Position numbers and translations under genes: made by a program. 64,000 nucleotides of DNA from Oceanobacillus arenosus (GTDB taxonomy: Bacteria > Bacillota > Bacilli > Bacillales > Amphibacillaceae), in assembly GCF_003369575.1 (NCBI RefSeq), contig NZ_PIOC01000023.1, positions 2,115-66,114 on the forward strand. The letters are read 5' to 3'. The notes beneath the pieces are model-generated. The model was not told the origin of the DNA. It saw only the letters and a program-made list of their open reading frames with translations, and did not search any database. Shown piece by piece: positions 8,701 to 17,137 of this stretch; within the stretch, counting starts at the first letter, position 1; the number at the start of each line of letters is the position of its first letter.

Positions 8701-10992
8701 TTGAAAGCCCGAGTTTACTTTGTATTTGGCAGCTATGTCAACCACTGGAAACAGTCGATTCGCTTTAATCTTGATTATTTAGATCGTTCACAGCAACTCT
8801 GCATTGAATCTGGTAATCTTCATTTAGCGGGTGCTGCCGGTATGTTTATTCCATTAACCGAGTTCATTATGGGAGAAAATATACAAGATGTAAAAAACGA
8901 GATTATCCGGCAGCTTGAGTTCGCAACACGGAATGAATACACATTATCCTATGATTTTCTTGGCGAGTTAATGGACTGGATTGATTTGCTGCAGGCACCA
9001 AATCAAAAAGTGAATTGGAATCTTCCGGCGTTTACGGATGATGATTCAGCCAAAATTATTCATTTTACAATTAGACTGCAAATGACGTATTTATTGGATG
9101 ATGAGCTTAAAGCAGTTGAAATTATGGATGTATTAGATAAGTTAGTGGATAGGACATTAAAGCTGATTAATGCACCAGAATATTACTTTTATAGTGGATT
9201 GTGGATTGCTAGGCAAATGTATAATGGCACAATTTCCAAAAAGAAGGGGACAGCAAAAATTGCCAAACAATTGGCGAGATTAGAAAAATGGGCGAACCAC
9301 GCGCCGATGAACTATATGCATAAGTATTTATTAGTAAAAGGGGAATTAGCGAAGGCAAAGGGAAAAACGGATGAAGCTATTCAGCTCTATAATCAAGCGA
9401 TTGATTTAGCGTCAGAAAATGGGTTCCTACAGGATCTAGCACTTGCCAATCAATGTGCAGCATACTTTTATCTTGACCAACAGCTACCAAAATCGGCGAA
9501 GTCTTATTTAGCGGACGCTTATCATCATTATATGGAATGGGGTGCAGAGCGAATTGCCTTTCGTCTTTATGAAAAACATAAGGATTTATTTAGTAAATGG
9601 ACGACAGAGGACCAGCCACAAGGGTTAAAATCAGCAATGGAAAGAGAATCCCTTGATATGAATGCGGTTTTTGATGCATCTACGGCAATTTCCGAAGAAG
9701 TAATTTTAAATAAATTGGTTGATAAACTATTACGAATCGCTGTAATTAATGCAGGAGCAGAACATGGGTATCTTTTCTTATCAGACGAAGCAGAGGAGCT
9801 TCAATTAGTTGCAGTTAATCATATGAATGAAGAGGCGAATGTTACACTATATGATCATCCAGAGAAAATTCATGAAAATATGGATATATCATTATCGGTT
9901 CTAGATTATGTTGCAAATACGAAGCAAGCAGTCGTTCTAGGAGAAGCAGATCGAAATGGGGAATTCACAAAGGATGCATATGTGAAGAAGCATCATGTGA
10001 AATCGATTCTCTGTTTACCAATTATTTATCACAGACGCCTAACTGGTATTCTTTATTTGGAAAATAATCAGTCAACATATGTATTTACAGATGAAAGTAT
10101 GACATTGCTAACCTTAATTGCATCACAGGCAGCAATCTCCATTGAAAATGCATATTTATATCGTAACCTTGAGGAAAAAGTAATGGAAAGAACAAGGCTA
10201 TTAAACGAAGCCAACCAAAATCTGTTAGTCGCAAATGAATCGCTTGCAGAATCTGAAAATAATAGAAGCCAGTTGCTTTCGAATATTTCGCATGATTTGC
10301 GATCACCGATTGCGACGATAAGAGGCTATGTTGATGCAATTCTTGATGGTGTAGTAAATAGTCCAGAACAGCGTGCAGACTATTTACAAGTAATTAAGAA
10401 GCGGCTCGGTTCCTTAAACCGATTGATACAGGATTTATTCGATTTAGCCCAATTTGAATCAGGAAATGTCACCTTCTCAATGGATATTATCCCGATTGAT
10501 CAATTGTTTAACCACCTTTCCAGTCAATTTGAACAGGATATTAGACAGGCAGGACTAACCGTTCGTACGCTTCTACCGATGCATATGGAAGAAGCATATC
10601 CACTTGTGGAAGTAGATGTGCAACGTCTGGAACAGGTGATGAGCAATTTAGTGTCCAATGCCATTAAACATACGGATCAAGGGGGGATAGAAATCAGTCT
10701 GGCACTAGAAATGGATCACGGTCGGGCGATAATTAGTGTGGCGGACCAGGGGAGTGGTATACCTGATTCTGACCTTCCATATATATTTGACCGGCAATAT
10801 ACAAAAGGATTTGCTAGTAATTCACAAGGACATGGGCTTGGACTATCGATTAGTAAAGAAATAATTACGGCACATCAAGGTGAAATTTGGGTGGAAAGTG
10901 AAGAAGGAGTTGGATCCCGCTTTAGTTTTTCAATGAACGTATTTGACACTGTAACAGCGGGGCTGGAACTTGAAGCTGATGAAGTTTCATAG
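5740..10992 (+). CDS. Trifunctional (pseudo)kinase/AAA ATPase/GAF/histidine kinase
   Basis: A 1750-residue signalling protein. Order: Ser/Thr-kinase fold (1-280), AAA-type ATPase (Walker A GPSGIGKT at 331-338, Walker B LVLFLDD at 456-462), a helical TPR-like region (about 720-1290), GAF domain (about 1305-1470), HisKA (phospho-acceptor H1518 in NISHDLRSP), and an HATPase domain with N-box NLVSNAIKH (about 1636-1644), GSGIP and GHGLGLS. This architecture is known as trifunctional kinase/ATP-binding/histidine kinase. The kinase domain looks dead: the HRD aspartate is S130 (HKSLQPRN) and the DFG aspartate is T148 (TGF), while K36 and the SPEQ segment remain. No membrane segments, so cytoplasmic. 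The TTG start has AAGGAAGGTG upstream. It probably phosphorylates the regulator at 4756. Confidence 0.9.
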   Translation: MFTLPGYRILDILIENTTWTLYKAYDLKDKKVVAIKQENKELKSIHDHAAIVHDFHVAKKLQTKQVLKPIKLEKHREESYFITDLFSGDTLEGRLQQQKAAFDLKTFLKLAIRITDAVGSVHLEHTIHKSLQPRNILLHHQTDEIILTGFHHSTNLSSEIGHPNVSPYQLKGRVAYMSPEQTGRMNRALDYRTDLYSLGIIFYEMITGILPFQLEHPAEMIHAHLARIPVRPSAINEAIPPMVSTIIMQLLEKMPESRYQSTRGLKEDLFKSLTEWNQTGEIRPFALSVKAQVKLFERPQVLYGREEAVKELVAGFHRVRSGKAELMLMKGPSGIGKTALVNELHKQLIKEKGYFISGKFVHLQKQIPFAPLIAAFQGLVRQVLSEGKESRRQWQDTLNAELGSSKNVIANFIPEICWLIGPQDQVSELPPEAVHNRFRLAIQKFVQVFARKGHPLVLFLDDLQWADEATLDLIDFLITNACNSYLLIVGAYRDNEVTLGHPFERMLRKVKEKEVPITTIAVTHLNKEHIRTWIEDALAITGKDGIFLIELIFRITDGNPFFIIQLLQTFNEEKVFYFHSIEGKWLVNVTRLKQLNISEKILDIILKRINQLAPETIATLQLASCFGNQFDLKSLAIITGKSFVALAADIWEGLETGLVLPMDESYKWVYPDENLVLLDKQPPTYLFLHDKVQQAFYSSMSRETQEMNHMKIGLQLVSQYDDHQREEHIFDIVNHLNHCTHHLSDEQKLDLAERNRLAGERAKQRAASESALHFFNIGKELLPADKWNAKYYETAFNIMIGLGEAEYLNQRFEEAERIFDELLEEARTNQEKLRIYNLKITLYVHIHEVERATNTGLEGLRLFNWNFKSNPNKLDVAKEYLLTKRALRQNKDIDLLELNTVSEDDLQFVMRTLINTNAPTYHWNQNLATILMLRALRLTLKHGDMDITSLVYNNYALTQSAGFSDYDASYQFGRLAIEHTEKFQDNSLKARVYFVFGSYVNHWKQSIRFNLDYLDRSQQLCIESGNLHLAGAAGMFIPLTEFIMGENIQDVKNEIIRQLEFATRNEYTLSYDFLGELMDWIDLLQAPNQKVNWNLPAFTDDDSAKIIHFTIRLQMTYLLDDELKAVEIMDVLDKLVDRTLKLINAPEYYFYSGLWIARQMYNGTISKKKGTAKIAKQLARLEKWANHAPMNYMHKYLLVKGELAKAKGKTDEAIQLYNQAIDLASENGFLQDLALANQCAAYFYLDQQLPKSAKSYLADAYHHYMEWGAERIAFRLYEKHKDLFSKWTTEDQPQGLKSAMERESLDMNAVFDASTAISEEVILNKLVDKLLRIAVINAGAEHGYLFLSDEAEELQLVAVNHMNEEANVTLYDHPEKIHENMDISLSVLDYVANTKQAVVLGEADRNGEFTKDAYVKKHHVKSILCLPIIYHRRLTGILYLENNQSTYVFTDESMTLLTLIASQAAISIENAYLYRNLEEKVMERTRLLNEANQNLLVANESLAESENNRSQLLSNISHDLRSPIATIRGYVDAILDGVVNSPEQRADYLQVIKKRLGSLNRLIQDLFDLAQFESGNVTFSMDIIPIDQLFNHLSSQFEQDIRQAGLTVRTLLPMHMEEAYPLVEVDVQRLEQVMSNLVSNAIKHTDQGGIEISLALEMDHGRAIISVADQGSGIPDSDLPYIFDRQYTKGFASNSQGHGLGLSISKEIITAHQGEIWVESEEGVGSRFSFSMNVFDTVTAGLELEADEVS

Positions 10993-11056
10993 TAAGGATG
11001 TATGCTATTCTTCTTAAATTAGTAGTGATAAAATAAATAGAAGAAAGGAAGTGTTT

Positions 11057-12010
11057 ATGGTGAAAATTATCGATACGCATTGTGATGCATTATTGAAATT
11101 GCAAATGGCCAAAAGAGGACAGTATCCGGGTGAAGTATCCTTAGAATTTAGAAACTCTGCTAAAATAGATACAAACTTAAATCGATTAAAGCAGGGGAAA
11201 GTAAAGGCACAGTTTTTTGCGATTTTTATTGATCCAGATATTCCATCTGATGAGAAGTGGCAGCATGCATTGGAACAAATTGACTTATTTTATACTGAAA
11301 TCGTAGAAAAGAATCCGGAAGTGAAACATATCAAGGATTGGGCAGACTTTGATTCATTAAAGGACGGTGAAATCGGCGCTGTTCTAGCTTTAGAAGGTGC
11401 AGATGCATTTGGAAATGATCTTGTAAAATTGCGGCACCTATACCGAGCAGGGATAAAATATATGGGAATGACGTGGAATAATGCGAACCTGTGCGCTGAT
11501 GGGGCAGGTGAACCGCGTGGTGGAGGATTAACATTGCTTGGCAAGGAAGTCGTGAAATTAAATAATGAACATCTAGTCTTTACAGATGTATCGCATTCAT
11601 CGATTCAAGGTTTTTGGGATATTCTGGAATATGCAGATTACCCAATGGCTAGCCATGCAAATGCACGAGCAATTTGTGACCATCCACGAAATTTATATGA
11701 TGAACAGGTGGAAACAATGTTTGCGAAGAAAGGCCTTATTCATGTTGTATACAATCCGCCATTCATTAATAAAGATAGCGAGACAGCAAAAATTACGGAT
11801 CTGATCAAACATATTGATCGCCTCTGTTCACTTGGTGGCGAGAAACAAATTGGTTTCGGTTCTGATTTTGATGGAATCAGCAGCTTTGTAACTGATTTAG
11901 AAAACGCCTCCCACTATCCTAACTTGATTAATGAGCTACTTAAATATTATTCAGAGGACCAAGTGAAGGGCTTTGCTTATCGTAACTTCTTGGAGCATCT
12001 ACCAAAGTAG
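11057..12010 (+). CDS. Membrane dipeptidase-like M19 peptidase
   Basis: A 317-residue zinc dipeptidase of the renal-dipeptidase family. It shows the N-terminal metal site IDTHCDAL, the glutamate-bearing segment ALEGADAF, TWNNANLCADGA, the second metal site DVSHSS and SHANARAICDHPRNL, and the C-terminal GFGSDFDG. Such enzymes hydrolyse dipeptides, including D-containing ones. There is no signal peptide, so it is probably cytoplasmic despite the family name. I chose ATG 11057 over GTG 11051 because AAAGGAAG lies 6 bases upstream. It follows the giant kinase by 65 bases and may be read through from it; a MurR-type regulator and an ECF importer lie nearby. Confidence 0.88.
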   Translation: MVKIIDTHCDALLKLQMAKRGQYPGEVSLEFRNSAKIDTNLNRLKQGKVKAQFFAIFIDPDIPSDEKWQHALEQIDLFYTEIVEKNPEVKHIKDWADFDSLKDGEIGAVLALEGADAFGNDLVKLRHLYRAGIKYMGMTWNNANLCADGAGEPRGGGLTLLGKEVVKLNNEHLVFTDVSHSSIQGFWDILEYADYPMASHANARAICDHPRNLYDEQVETMFAKKGLIHVVYNPPFINKDSETAKITDLIKHIDRLCSLGGEKQIGFGSDFDGISSFVTDLENASHYPNLINELLKYYSEDQVKGFAYRNFLEHLPK

Positions 12011-12030
12011 AATAGAATCCTTGTCCTTCT

Positions 12031-12228
12031 TTATTTACTCCAGCGCCTGACTCTTGTACCACTGATTGCCATTTGACGTATGATTTTTCCATTTTCATCG
12101 GTGTTCTCAACGATGTGCATAAATGGTTTTCTAATAAACCAAGTAATAGAATCAAACACGATTAGTCGGGTTAAGCGAAACGAAGCGAGAACGAAAATCA
12201 CGAGCTGAATCCATGTCATGTCAAGCAT
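12031..12228 (-). CDS. DUF1360-like short protein
   Basis: About 65 residues. One membrane helix (MTWIQLVIFVLASFRLTRLI) leads into the family signature FRLTRLIVFD and WFIRKPF. Full-length DUF1360 proteins, often annotated as sporulation proteins, carry a further hydrophobic C-terminal half with conserved cysteine and tryptophan residues, which is missing here; this gene ends after RRWSK. It is either a short natural variant or a truncated copy. ATG 12228 has GGAAGTG at 6-base spacing; a GTG nine bases upstream overlaps that site. The gene faces the dipeptidase gene end to end. Confidence 0.6.
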   Translation of the reverse strand: MLDMTWIQLVIFVLASFRLTRLIVFDSITWFIRKPFMHIVENTDENGKIIRQMAISGTRVRRWSK

Positions 12229-12247
12229 TGATTTCACTTCCTAAACA

Positions 12248-12559
12248 TTATTCTTCAATATTAACGATAAAGAAGAGATTCATATCTAACTGACAAGTAC
12301 AATCATAATTTGAATCACCTTTACACGAGACATCAATTCGATCTAAGTTGGCGAAAACAGTTGTAAACGAGGATCCAGGTTCGATAATGACTTTAAAAAA
12401 ATCATCTTTTTCTCTTTCAATACAGACAAGCATCTTACATTGATCACTCGTATTTGTAATAGATATAGTAGTTGATGGAGGTTCTAGCATGGAACATGAA
12501 GTTGCTGATTTAAATACGGTCCGCACACTACATCGCATTTCTGTTGAATAGGAAGACAT
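12248..12559 (-). CDS. Small cysteine-rich protein, possibly Ena-like (DUF3992)
   Basis: A 103-residue protein with seven cysteines. It ends in a beta-rich segment (FFKVIIEPGSSFTTVF, NLDRIDVSCKG, CTCQLDMNLFFIV) resembling the S-layer-like strands of S-Ena endospore appendage subunits, which polymerise through N-terminal cysteines. The resemblance is by eye and by the pattern PG-S-x-T ... I-x-V-x-C-x-G; it may instead be an unrelated spore-coat protein. No clear ribosome site precedes ATG 12559 or the alternative ATG 12538. It lies 11 bases upstream of the DUF1360-like gene's ribosome site in the same direction. Confidence 0.45.
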   Translation of the reverse strand: MSSYSTEMRCSVRTVFKSATSCSMLEPPSTTISITNTSDQCKMLVCIEREKDDFFKVIIEPGSSFTTVFANLDRIDVSCKGDSNYDCTCQLDMNLFFIVNIEE

Positions 12560-12575
12560 CGATCATTATAGAAAG

Positions 12576-12615
12576 CTGCTTTTCCTTGTCATTATCATCT
12601 GGCAAGGAAAAGCAG
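12576..12615 (-). terminator. Terminator downstream of the MurR/RpiR gene
   Basis: CTGCTTTTCCTTG (12576-12588) pairs with CAAGGAAAAGCAG (12603-12615); on the minus strand CTTTCT follows, a weak T tract. Confidence 0.6.
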
Positions 12616-12671
12616 TTTAAAGATAAAATGCTATGGACAGCCTTAATTGCACTTAACTACCAAAAAAACAA

Positions 12672-13505
12672 TCACCTCGGCAATTCACTTGCATACTTAT
12701 TCCTCATGTCACTAAGCATCTCTAAGCGCTGTAAATTTTCCTCTTTATTTTTCATACCAATGGCAATAATTAAATTTTCAATTAGGAATGTTGGTGCAAC
12801 CATGGAATGGAATTCCCACATTTCCCCTCTACTTGCAAATAGGACGGCATCAGCACCATTCGCAAAACTCGAGACAAGTTGGTCGGTGATGATGATTGTT
12901 TTGAAGCCTACTTCTTTGGCATGTTCCAGAATTACCTGTGCCTCTGGAAGTAAACGGACAAAACTGAAAACAACAATCACATCATCCTTGGTCATATGAA
13001 GTAGATCCTCTAGAATTTCGCTGCCTCCTTTATTTAAGGGATGAAGGGCTAAACCGAATCTCAATAGACGATATGACATCAGTTCACCCAGTCCTTGAGA
13101 CGGACCGGGACTGTGGACGTAAATTTTCTTTCCAGCCGTTAATAATTCAACTGTTTTATTGAAAGCTGCTTGTGAAAAATGCTCAATTGTTTTTTGTAAA
13201 TGATCAATTGAGACGTTCAAGTTATGATGCTCAAGCTCTTGCCCTTCCACATGGTTCATGATATTTTCCATTTTACCTGCTGGGGAAATATCCAGTTGTT
13301 TCCGCATGTTTGTTTTAAACTCTTTAAAATTTTTATAGCCAACGATCCGCCAAAATCGGGATACAGAGGCTATACTTATTTGCAGTGCATCAGAAATTTC
13401 TTGTTCGGTTGATAATAAGACATGCTTTAAGTTCTTTTGAATATAGTCAGCCATTTTAAATTGATTTGGTGTCATCGTTTCCGTATCCCACTTAAAATCT
13501 ATCAA
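12672..13505 (-). CDS. MurR/RpiR-family transcriptional regulator
   Basis: A 277-residue repressor or activator. An N-terminal helix-turn-helix (about residues 5-80) includes EQEISDALQISIASVSRFWRI, and a C-terminal SIS sugar-phosphate-binding domain (about 125-250) shows GKKIYVHSPGPSQGLGELMSYRLLRFG, HMTKDDVIVVFSF and GFKTIIITD. The family senses phosphosugars or amino-sugar acids. It starts at TTG 13505 after AGGAGG. It is divergent from the ECF transporter operon with a 230-base shared region and is the obvious candidate to control it; the effector is unknown. Confidence 0.88.
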   Translation of the reverse strand: MIDFKWDTETMTPNQFKMADYIQKNLKHVLLSTEQEISDALQISIASVSRFWRIVGYKNFKEFKTNMRKQLDISPAGKMENIMNHVEGQELEHHNLNVSIDHLQKTIEHFSQAAFNKTVELLTAGKKIYVHSPGPSQGLGELMSYRLLRFGLALHPLNKGGSEILEDLLHMTKDDVIVVFSFVRLLPEAQVILEHAKEVGFKTIIITDQLVSSFANGADAVLFASRGEMWEFHSMVAPTFLIENLIIAIGMKNKEENLQRLEMLSDMRNKYASELPR

Positions 13506-13735
13506 GCTTAATTCCTCCTATAGTAAGGATTTCTACCGGTAATGTAATGCAAGAATCATACAATTGATTCTAACTAAATATTACCATAGTCATATTCCGA
13601 GAAAAAGGATAATGTAATTTTTTTTACATAAAAGTGCAAAGAGAAATAATATTTACACTCCCTTTACACGAAATCCACACTCCTTTAATATTTGTAATTT
13701 ACAATGAAGATAATATGAAAAGGGAGGGCTTAGGC

Positions 13736-14605
13736 ATGAGCCAGATACAAGAAAGGTACGTATTAACAAGTTCACAGAAGATGATGGTGTTTATTTTATC
13801 GATGTCGCTTTACGGATTATCAAATATGATTACGGAATTAGTTCCATCCGCATATTTAGGACCAATTGAATTTTCCATCGAGTACTTCGCATTTATTCCA
13901 TTAACATTATGTATGTTATTCCATCCGCTTTATGCTGCTGTTGGTGCCGCACTTGGAGAAGTGATTTTCGGTGAAATCATGTTAGGACAATTTGGTGGGT
14001 TTGGAGAGCTTGAGAAATTCATTTCATTCTCACTAGCAATGTACATAGCGGGGTCACTTGTAAAAGACCCAAGAAATAGAAAACAAGTTGGTATTGCAGC
14101 AATTACAGGGGTAATTATTCACCAGTTTATTAGTATGATGGTAGATATTGGAAAGGTATGGATTGGTGTTGAAGAGTTAGAGGCTGTTCCTGGACTTGCA
14201 GAAAGTATCGTCGTTATTGAAGGATTCGCATTTTTAAATGATGTATTATTCTCTGGTATTTTATTTGCATTATTACCGACGCTTTATCTCGTTCCACGCC
14301 TATATGGAAAAATCGAGCCATTACTTGGGATGAAGCCAAGGGATAATACGATGAAATTCTCAACAGGCGAAATCGTAACACCAAGATTAATTGTTGGTGG
14401 AATTGTGTTAGCGTTACTTTCATTTTTCTTCGAGTTCCTCTCAGAAACAGATTTCAATGTGGAGTGGGAAGCGGATTTCGGTGAGAACTTCATGTGGGTG
14501 AGCATTGGCGTTTCGGCAGTGATTGCGATATTAACGGTTATTTTAATGGTAACAAGAAAAGGTAAGAATACTAAAGAGGGCATGGATGAGAGGAAGGTTC
14601 AATGA
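13736..14605 (+). CDS. ECF transporter S component-like membrane protein
   Basis: A 289-residue integral membrane protein with about six hydrophobic helices, beginning after a short polar N-terminus. It lies directly before the energy-coupling ATPase and T-component genes, which defines it as the substrate-binding S subunit of an ECF-type vitamin/metal/small-molecule importer. The substrate cannot be read from sequence: no TPP, cobalamin or other riboswitch precedes it. ATG 13736 has AGGGAGGG 7 bases upstream; upstream in-frame codons lack a ribosome site. The stop overlaps the next start (ATGA), indicating translational coupling. The divergent MurR/RpiR regulator and the neighbouring dipeptidase hint at a sugar or peptide-derived ligand. 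Confidence 0.7.
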   Translation: MSQIQERYVLTSSQKMMVFILSMSLYGLSNMITELVPSAYLGPIEFSIEYFAFIPLTLCMLFHPLYAAVGAALGEVIFGEIMLGQFGGFGELEKFISFSLAMYIAGSLVKDPRNRKQVGIAAITGVIIHQFISMMVDIGKVWIGVEELEAVPGLAESIVVIEGFAFLNDVLFSGILFALLPTLYLVPRLYGKIEPLLGMKPRDNTMKFSTGEIVTPRLIVGGIVLALLSFFFEFLSETDFNVEWEADFGENFMWVSIGVSAVIAILTVILMVTRKGKNTKEGMDERKVQ

Positions 14606-16341
14606 CAACAGAACAAATCAAAATCGAGCATGTAAATTTTAAATATCCGGGTGGGGAGCATCCGGTATTAAATGATGTGAACTTAACGATTCAAAAGGGC
14701 GCATTTGTTGCGATCATTGGTGGTAATGGAAGCGGGAAATCCACGCTCTGTAAATTAATCAACGGACTTATCCCACATTATTATGTTGGTGACTTCACAG
14801 GCAGTGTTACTGTAAATGGTCTCGATACTAAAGAATCGAAAGTAGCAGATTTGTCCCATCATGTCGGTTATGTTTACCAAGATTTTGATAACCAGCTCGT
14901 CCGGGCAAGAGTGTTAGAGGATGCTAGTTTTGCACCACTAAACTTTGGGCATGCGGATTATAAAGAACGAGGCAAGCGGGCACTTGAACTTACGGGTCTT
15001 ACTGGACATGATGAAGAATTTATTTGGCAGCTTAGCGGAGGGCAAAAACATTTGCTTGCCCTCGCTGGGGCTGTTTCCCTTGATCCAGATATTTTAATTA
15101 TGGATGAACCTATCGCCCAGCTGGATCCATTTCATGCGAAAGAGATTTACGATGTTTTAAAAATGTTAAATGAACAGCATGGAAAAACGATTATTGTCAT
15201 CGAGCATCATACAGAGTTCATTGCAGATTACTGTAAAGAAGTAGTCTTAATGGATCAAGGAAACGTAATTTGGAAGAAACCGACGGCAGATGCACTACGA
15301 CTTGTTGAACAACTGATGGAAAGACAGATATTTCCTCCTCAAGTAACCCAGGCCGCATTTAAACTCGATACATTCTCAAATAAAAGTTACCCGATTACGC
15401 TCTCCGAAGCACTTGGATTATTCCCAAATCAAGTGGGGGAAGAAGTCGCAGCACATGGACCAACGAATAATTCGGAAAGAGCTGGTCGACAATCCATAGT
15501 CGAGATGGAGCAGGTAAGCTTTGCTTATAAAACAATAACAAGATCGAAAAAGACAGTGCTTAATGGCATCGATTTAACGATTAATCAGGGGGATCGAATT
15601 GCACTCGTCGGTAATAATGGTGCAGGGAAATCGTCGCTAATGCGCTTAATAACGGGTCTTGTAAAGCCTGCAGAAGGGAAGGTAATGGTAAAAGGAAAGA
15701 ATACTAGGGAATGTTCACCAGAAAAGATGGCGGATTTCGTTACATATATTTACCAAAATCCGGAAGAAATGTTTATTGAGGATTCAGTAAGGAAAGATGT
15801 TTCGTTTTTCTTAAAAGCTAGAAAGGTCCCAGAATATGAAAAAATCGTCGATCGAATCCTAGAGCAATTTGAACTGACAAGTCTGCAGGAACGCGATAGC
15901 AGGCTGATGAGTGGGGGGCAGCAGCGACGTGCGTCATTAGCGATTGGTGTGGCGATGAATCCCTCGATTATTTTACTCGATGAACCAACAGCAAATTTAG
16001 ATATTGCGACGAGAAAGCATATTACGAGATTGATAGGTACACTCAAAGATAATGTAGAAGCAGTATTAGTTGCGACTCACGATATGCAGCTTGTAGCGGA
16101 ATGGGCAAACCGAGTCATTGTGCTGAAGGATGGTCATGTGCTTCATGATGGAACGAGGGAATCGGTCTTTAATAACCGAGAATTATTGGATTTAGCTGGA
16201 CTGAATCCGCCGCAAATTATGGAACTGAGTAGAGGGCTGAATATGTCGCCTGTTTGCTATACGGTCGATGATTTCGTTGCTGCAGTCAATAAACAATTTG
16301 GAGAGGAGAATAATGATGGAATACAGACAAAAATTATTTGA
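14602..16341 (+). CDS. ECF transporter double ATPase (EcfA1-EcfA2 fusion)
   Basis: A 579-residue protein with two ABC ATPase modules in tandem. Module 1 has Walker A GGNGSGKST (about residue 37), signature LSGGQKHLLALA and Walker B ILIMDEP. Module 2 has GNNGAGKSS, signature MSGGQQRRASLAIG and IILLDEP. The linker between them (about 225-290) corresponds to the DUF3744-type insertion seen in CbiO-like double ATPases. It powers the importer together with the flanking S and T components. It overlaps the S gene by 4 bases and the T gene by 26 bases, so the three are co-translated. Confidence 0.9.
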   Translation: MTTEQIKIEHVNFKYPGGEHPVLNDVNLTIQKGAFVAIIGGNGSGKSTLCKLINGLIPHYYVGDFTGSVTVNGLDTKESKVADLSHHVGYVYQDFDNQLVRARVLEDASFAPLNFGHADYKERGKRALELTGLTGHDEEFIWQLSGGQKHLLALAGAVSLDPDILIMDEPIAQLDPFHAKEIYDVLKMLNEQHGKTIIVIEHHTEFIADYCKEVVLMDQGNVIWKKPTADALRLVEQLMERQIFPPQVTQAAFKLDTFSNKSYPITLSEALGLFPNQVGEEVAAHGPTNNSERAGRQSIVEMEQVSFAYKTITRSKKTVLNGIDLTINQGDRIALVGNNGAGKSSLMRLITGLVKPAEGKVMVKGKNTRECSPEKMADFVTYIYQNPEEMFIEDSVRKDVSFFLKARKVPEYEKIVDRILEQFELTSLQERDSRLMSGGQQRRASLAIGVAMNPSIILLDEPTANLDIATRKHITRLIGTLKDNVEAVLVATHDMQLVAEWANRVIVLKDGHVLHDGTRESVFNNRELLDLAGLNPPQIMELSRGLNMSPVCYTVDDFVAAVNKQFGEENNDGIQTKII

Positions 16342-17137
16342 TAAACTCTCTGTTGAACAGGTGAAGATCGAGCTACTGAATACTGCTTATGGAAATGACC
16401 AAACATTTTTAGCGAAGCTTGATCCTAGAACACTATTTATCTGGTATTTGTTCTTTGGCTTTGCGCCGTGGTTTATTCATAATCAAGCAATCTTACTTGG
16501 GATGTTTGCATTTGTCGTTGTCATGATGCTCATTGCCAGGTCTAGCCCATTAATCATTTTTATTCTCTGTCTAGGTTTATTAGGGCAGGGTGGATATTTG
16601 CTTCTTGCCGCTTGGTTCTTTGGTGGGGATCTCAGTACGATCATGCCACTCTTAATTTTGACGATGAAGCTGTCGATTATTTCGCTTGCAAGTATATCTG
16701 TATTCACCTCAATGGATCCAGAAAAACTAAGTGACGGATTACTGAAAGTTGGCGTACCTGGTCAAGTGTCCTTTAGTATTTCCTATGCATATCGGATGTT
16801 GCCGAGTTTAATTGAGGAATATCATCATGTATTCCTCTCATTTCGTTTGCGAGGAAAGGCACCTGAAAAGCATGGCATTCTTTACTGGCGTTCGATCGCC
16901 TATTTTGTCAAAATCGCGATGCTTTCCTTTTATCCATTGATGCTCAGTACATCAAAACGTGCGAGAACGACAGTCGAGGCATTAGAAACCAAAGGTAGCT
17001 TCTTTGCCTTTAATAATCCAAAGGTGAAGGCGATTAAGCTCGCACATCTTACCTTCCGTCAGCGTGATTATTGGTTTCTCACATTTTCACTCTTGTATGT
17101 TATAAGTTTATTTATTTTTGGAATTCTTTATTCTTAG
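16316..17137 (+). CDS. ECF transporter T component (EcfT/CbiQ-type permease)
   Basis: A 273-residue membrane protein with about five hydrophobic segments. Its cytoplasmic coupling region contains the paired alanine-arginine motifs characteristic of EcfT (FRLRGKAPE near residue 177 and STSKRARTTVEALETKG further on), which dock on the two ATPase modules. ATG 16316 lies 7 bases after GGAG; the ATG immediately before it is an alternative. The gene starts inside the 3' end of the ATPase gene. It completes the S-A1A2-T operon. Confidence 0.88.
   Translation: MEYRQKLFDKLSVEQVKIELLNTAYGNDQTFLAKLDPRTLFIWYLFFGFAPWFIHNQAILLGMFAFVVVMMLIARSSPLIIFILCLGLLGQGGYLLLAAWFFGGDLSTIMPLLILTMKLSIISLASISVFTSMDPEKLSDGLLKVGVPGQVSFSISYAYRMLPSLIEEYHHVFLSFRLRGKAPEKHGILYWRSIAYFVKIAMLSFYPLMLSTSKRARTTVEALETKGSFFAFNNPKVKAIKLAHLTFRQRDYWFLTFSLLYVISLFIFGILYS

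Noticed and set aside
12544-12999. 151-codon open frame antisense to the MurR/RpiR gene
   Set aside because: It overlaps the regulator's SIS domain and a terminator hairpin and has no ribosome site.
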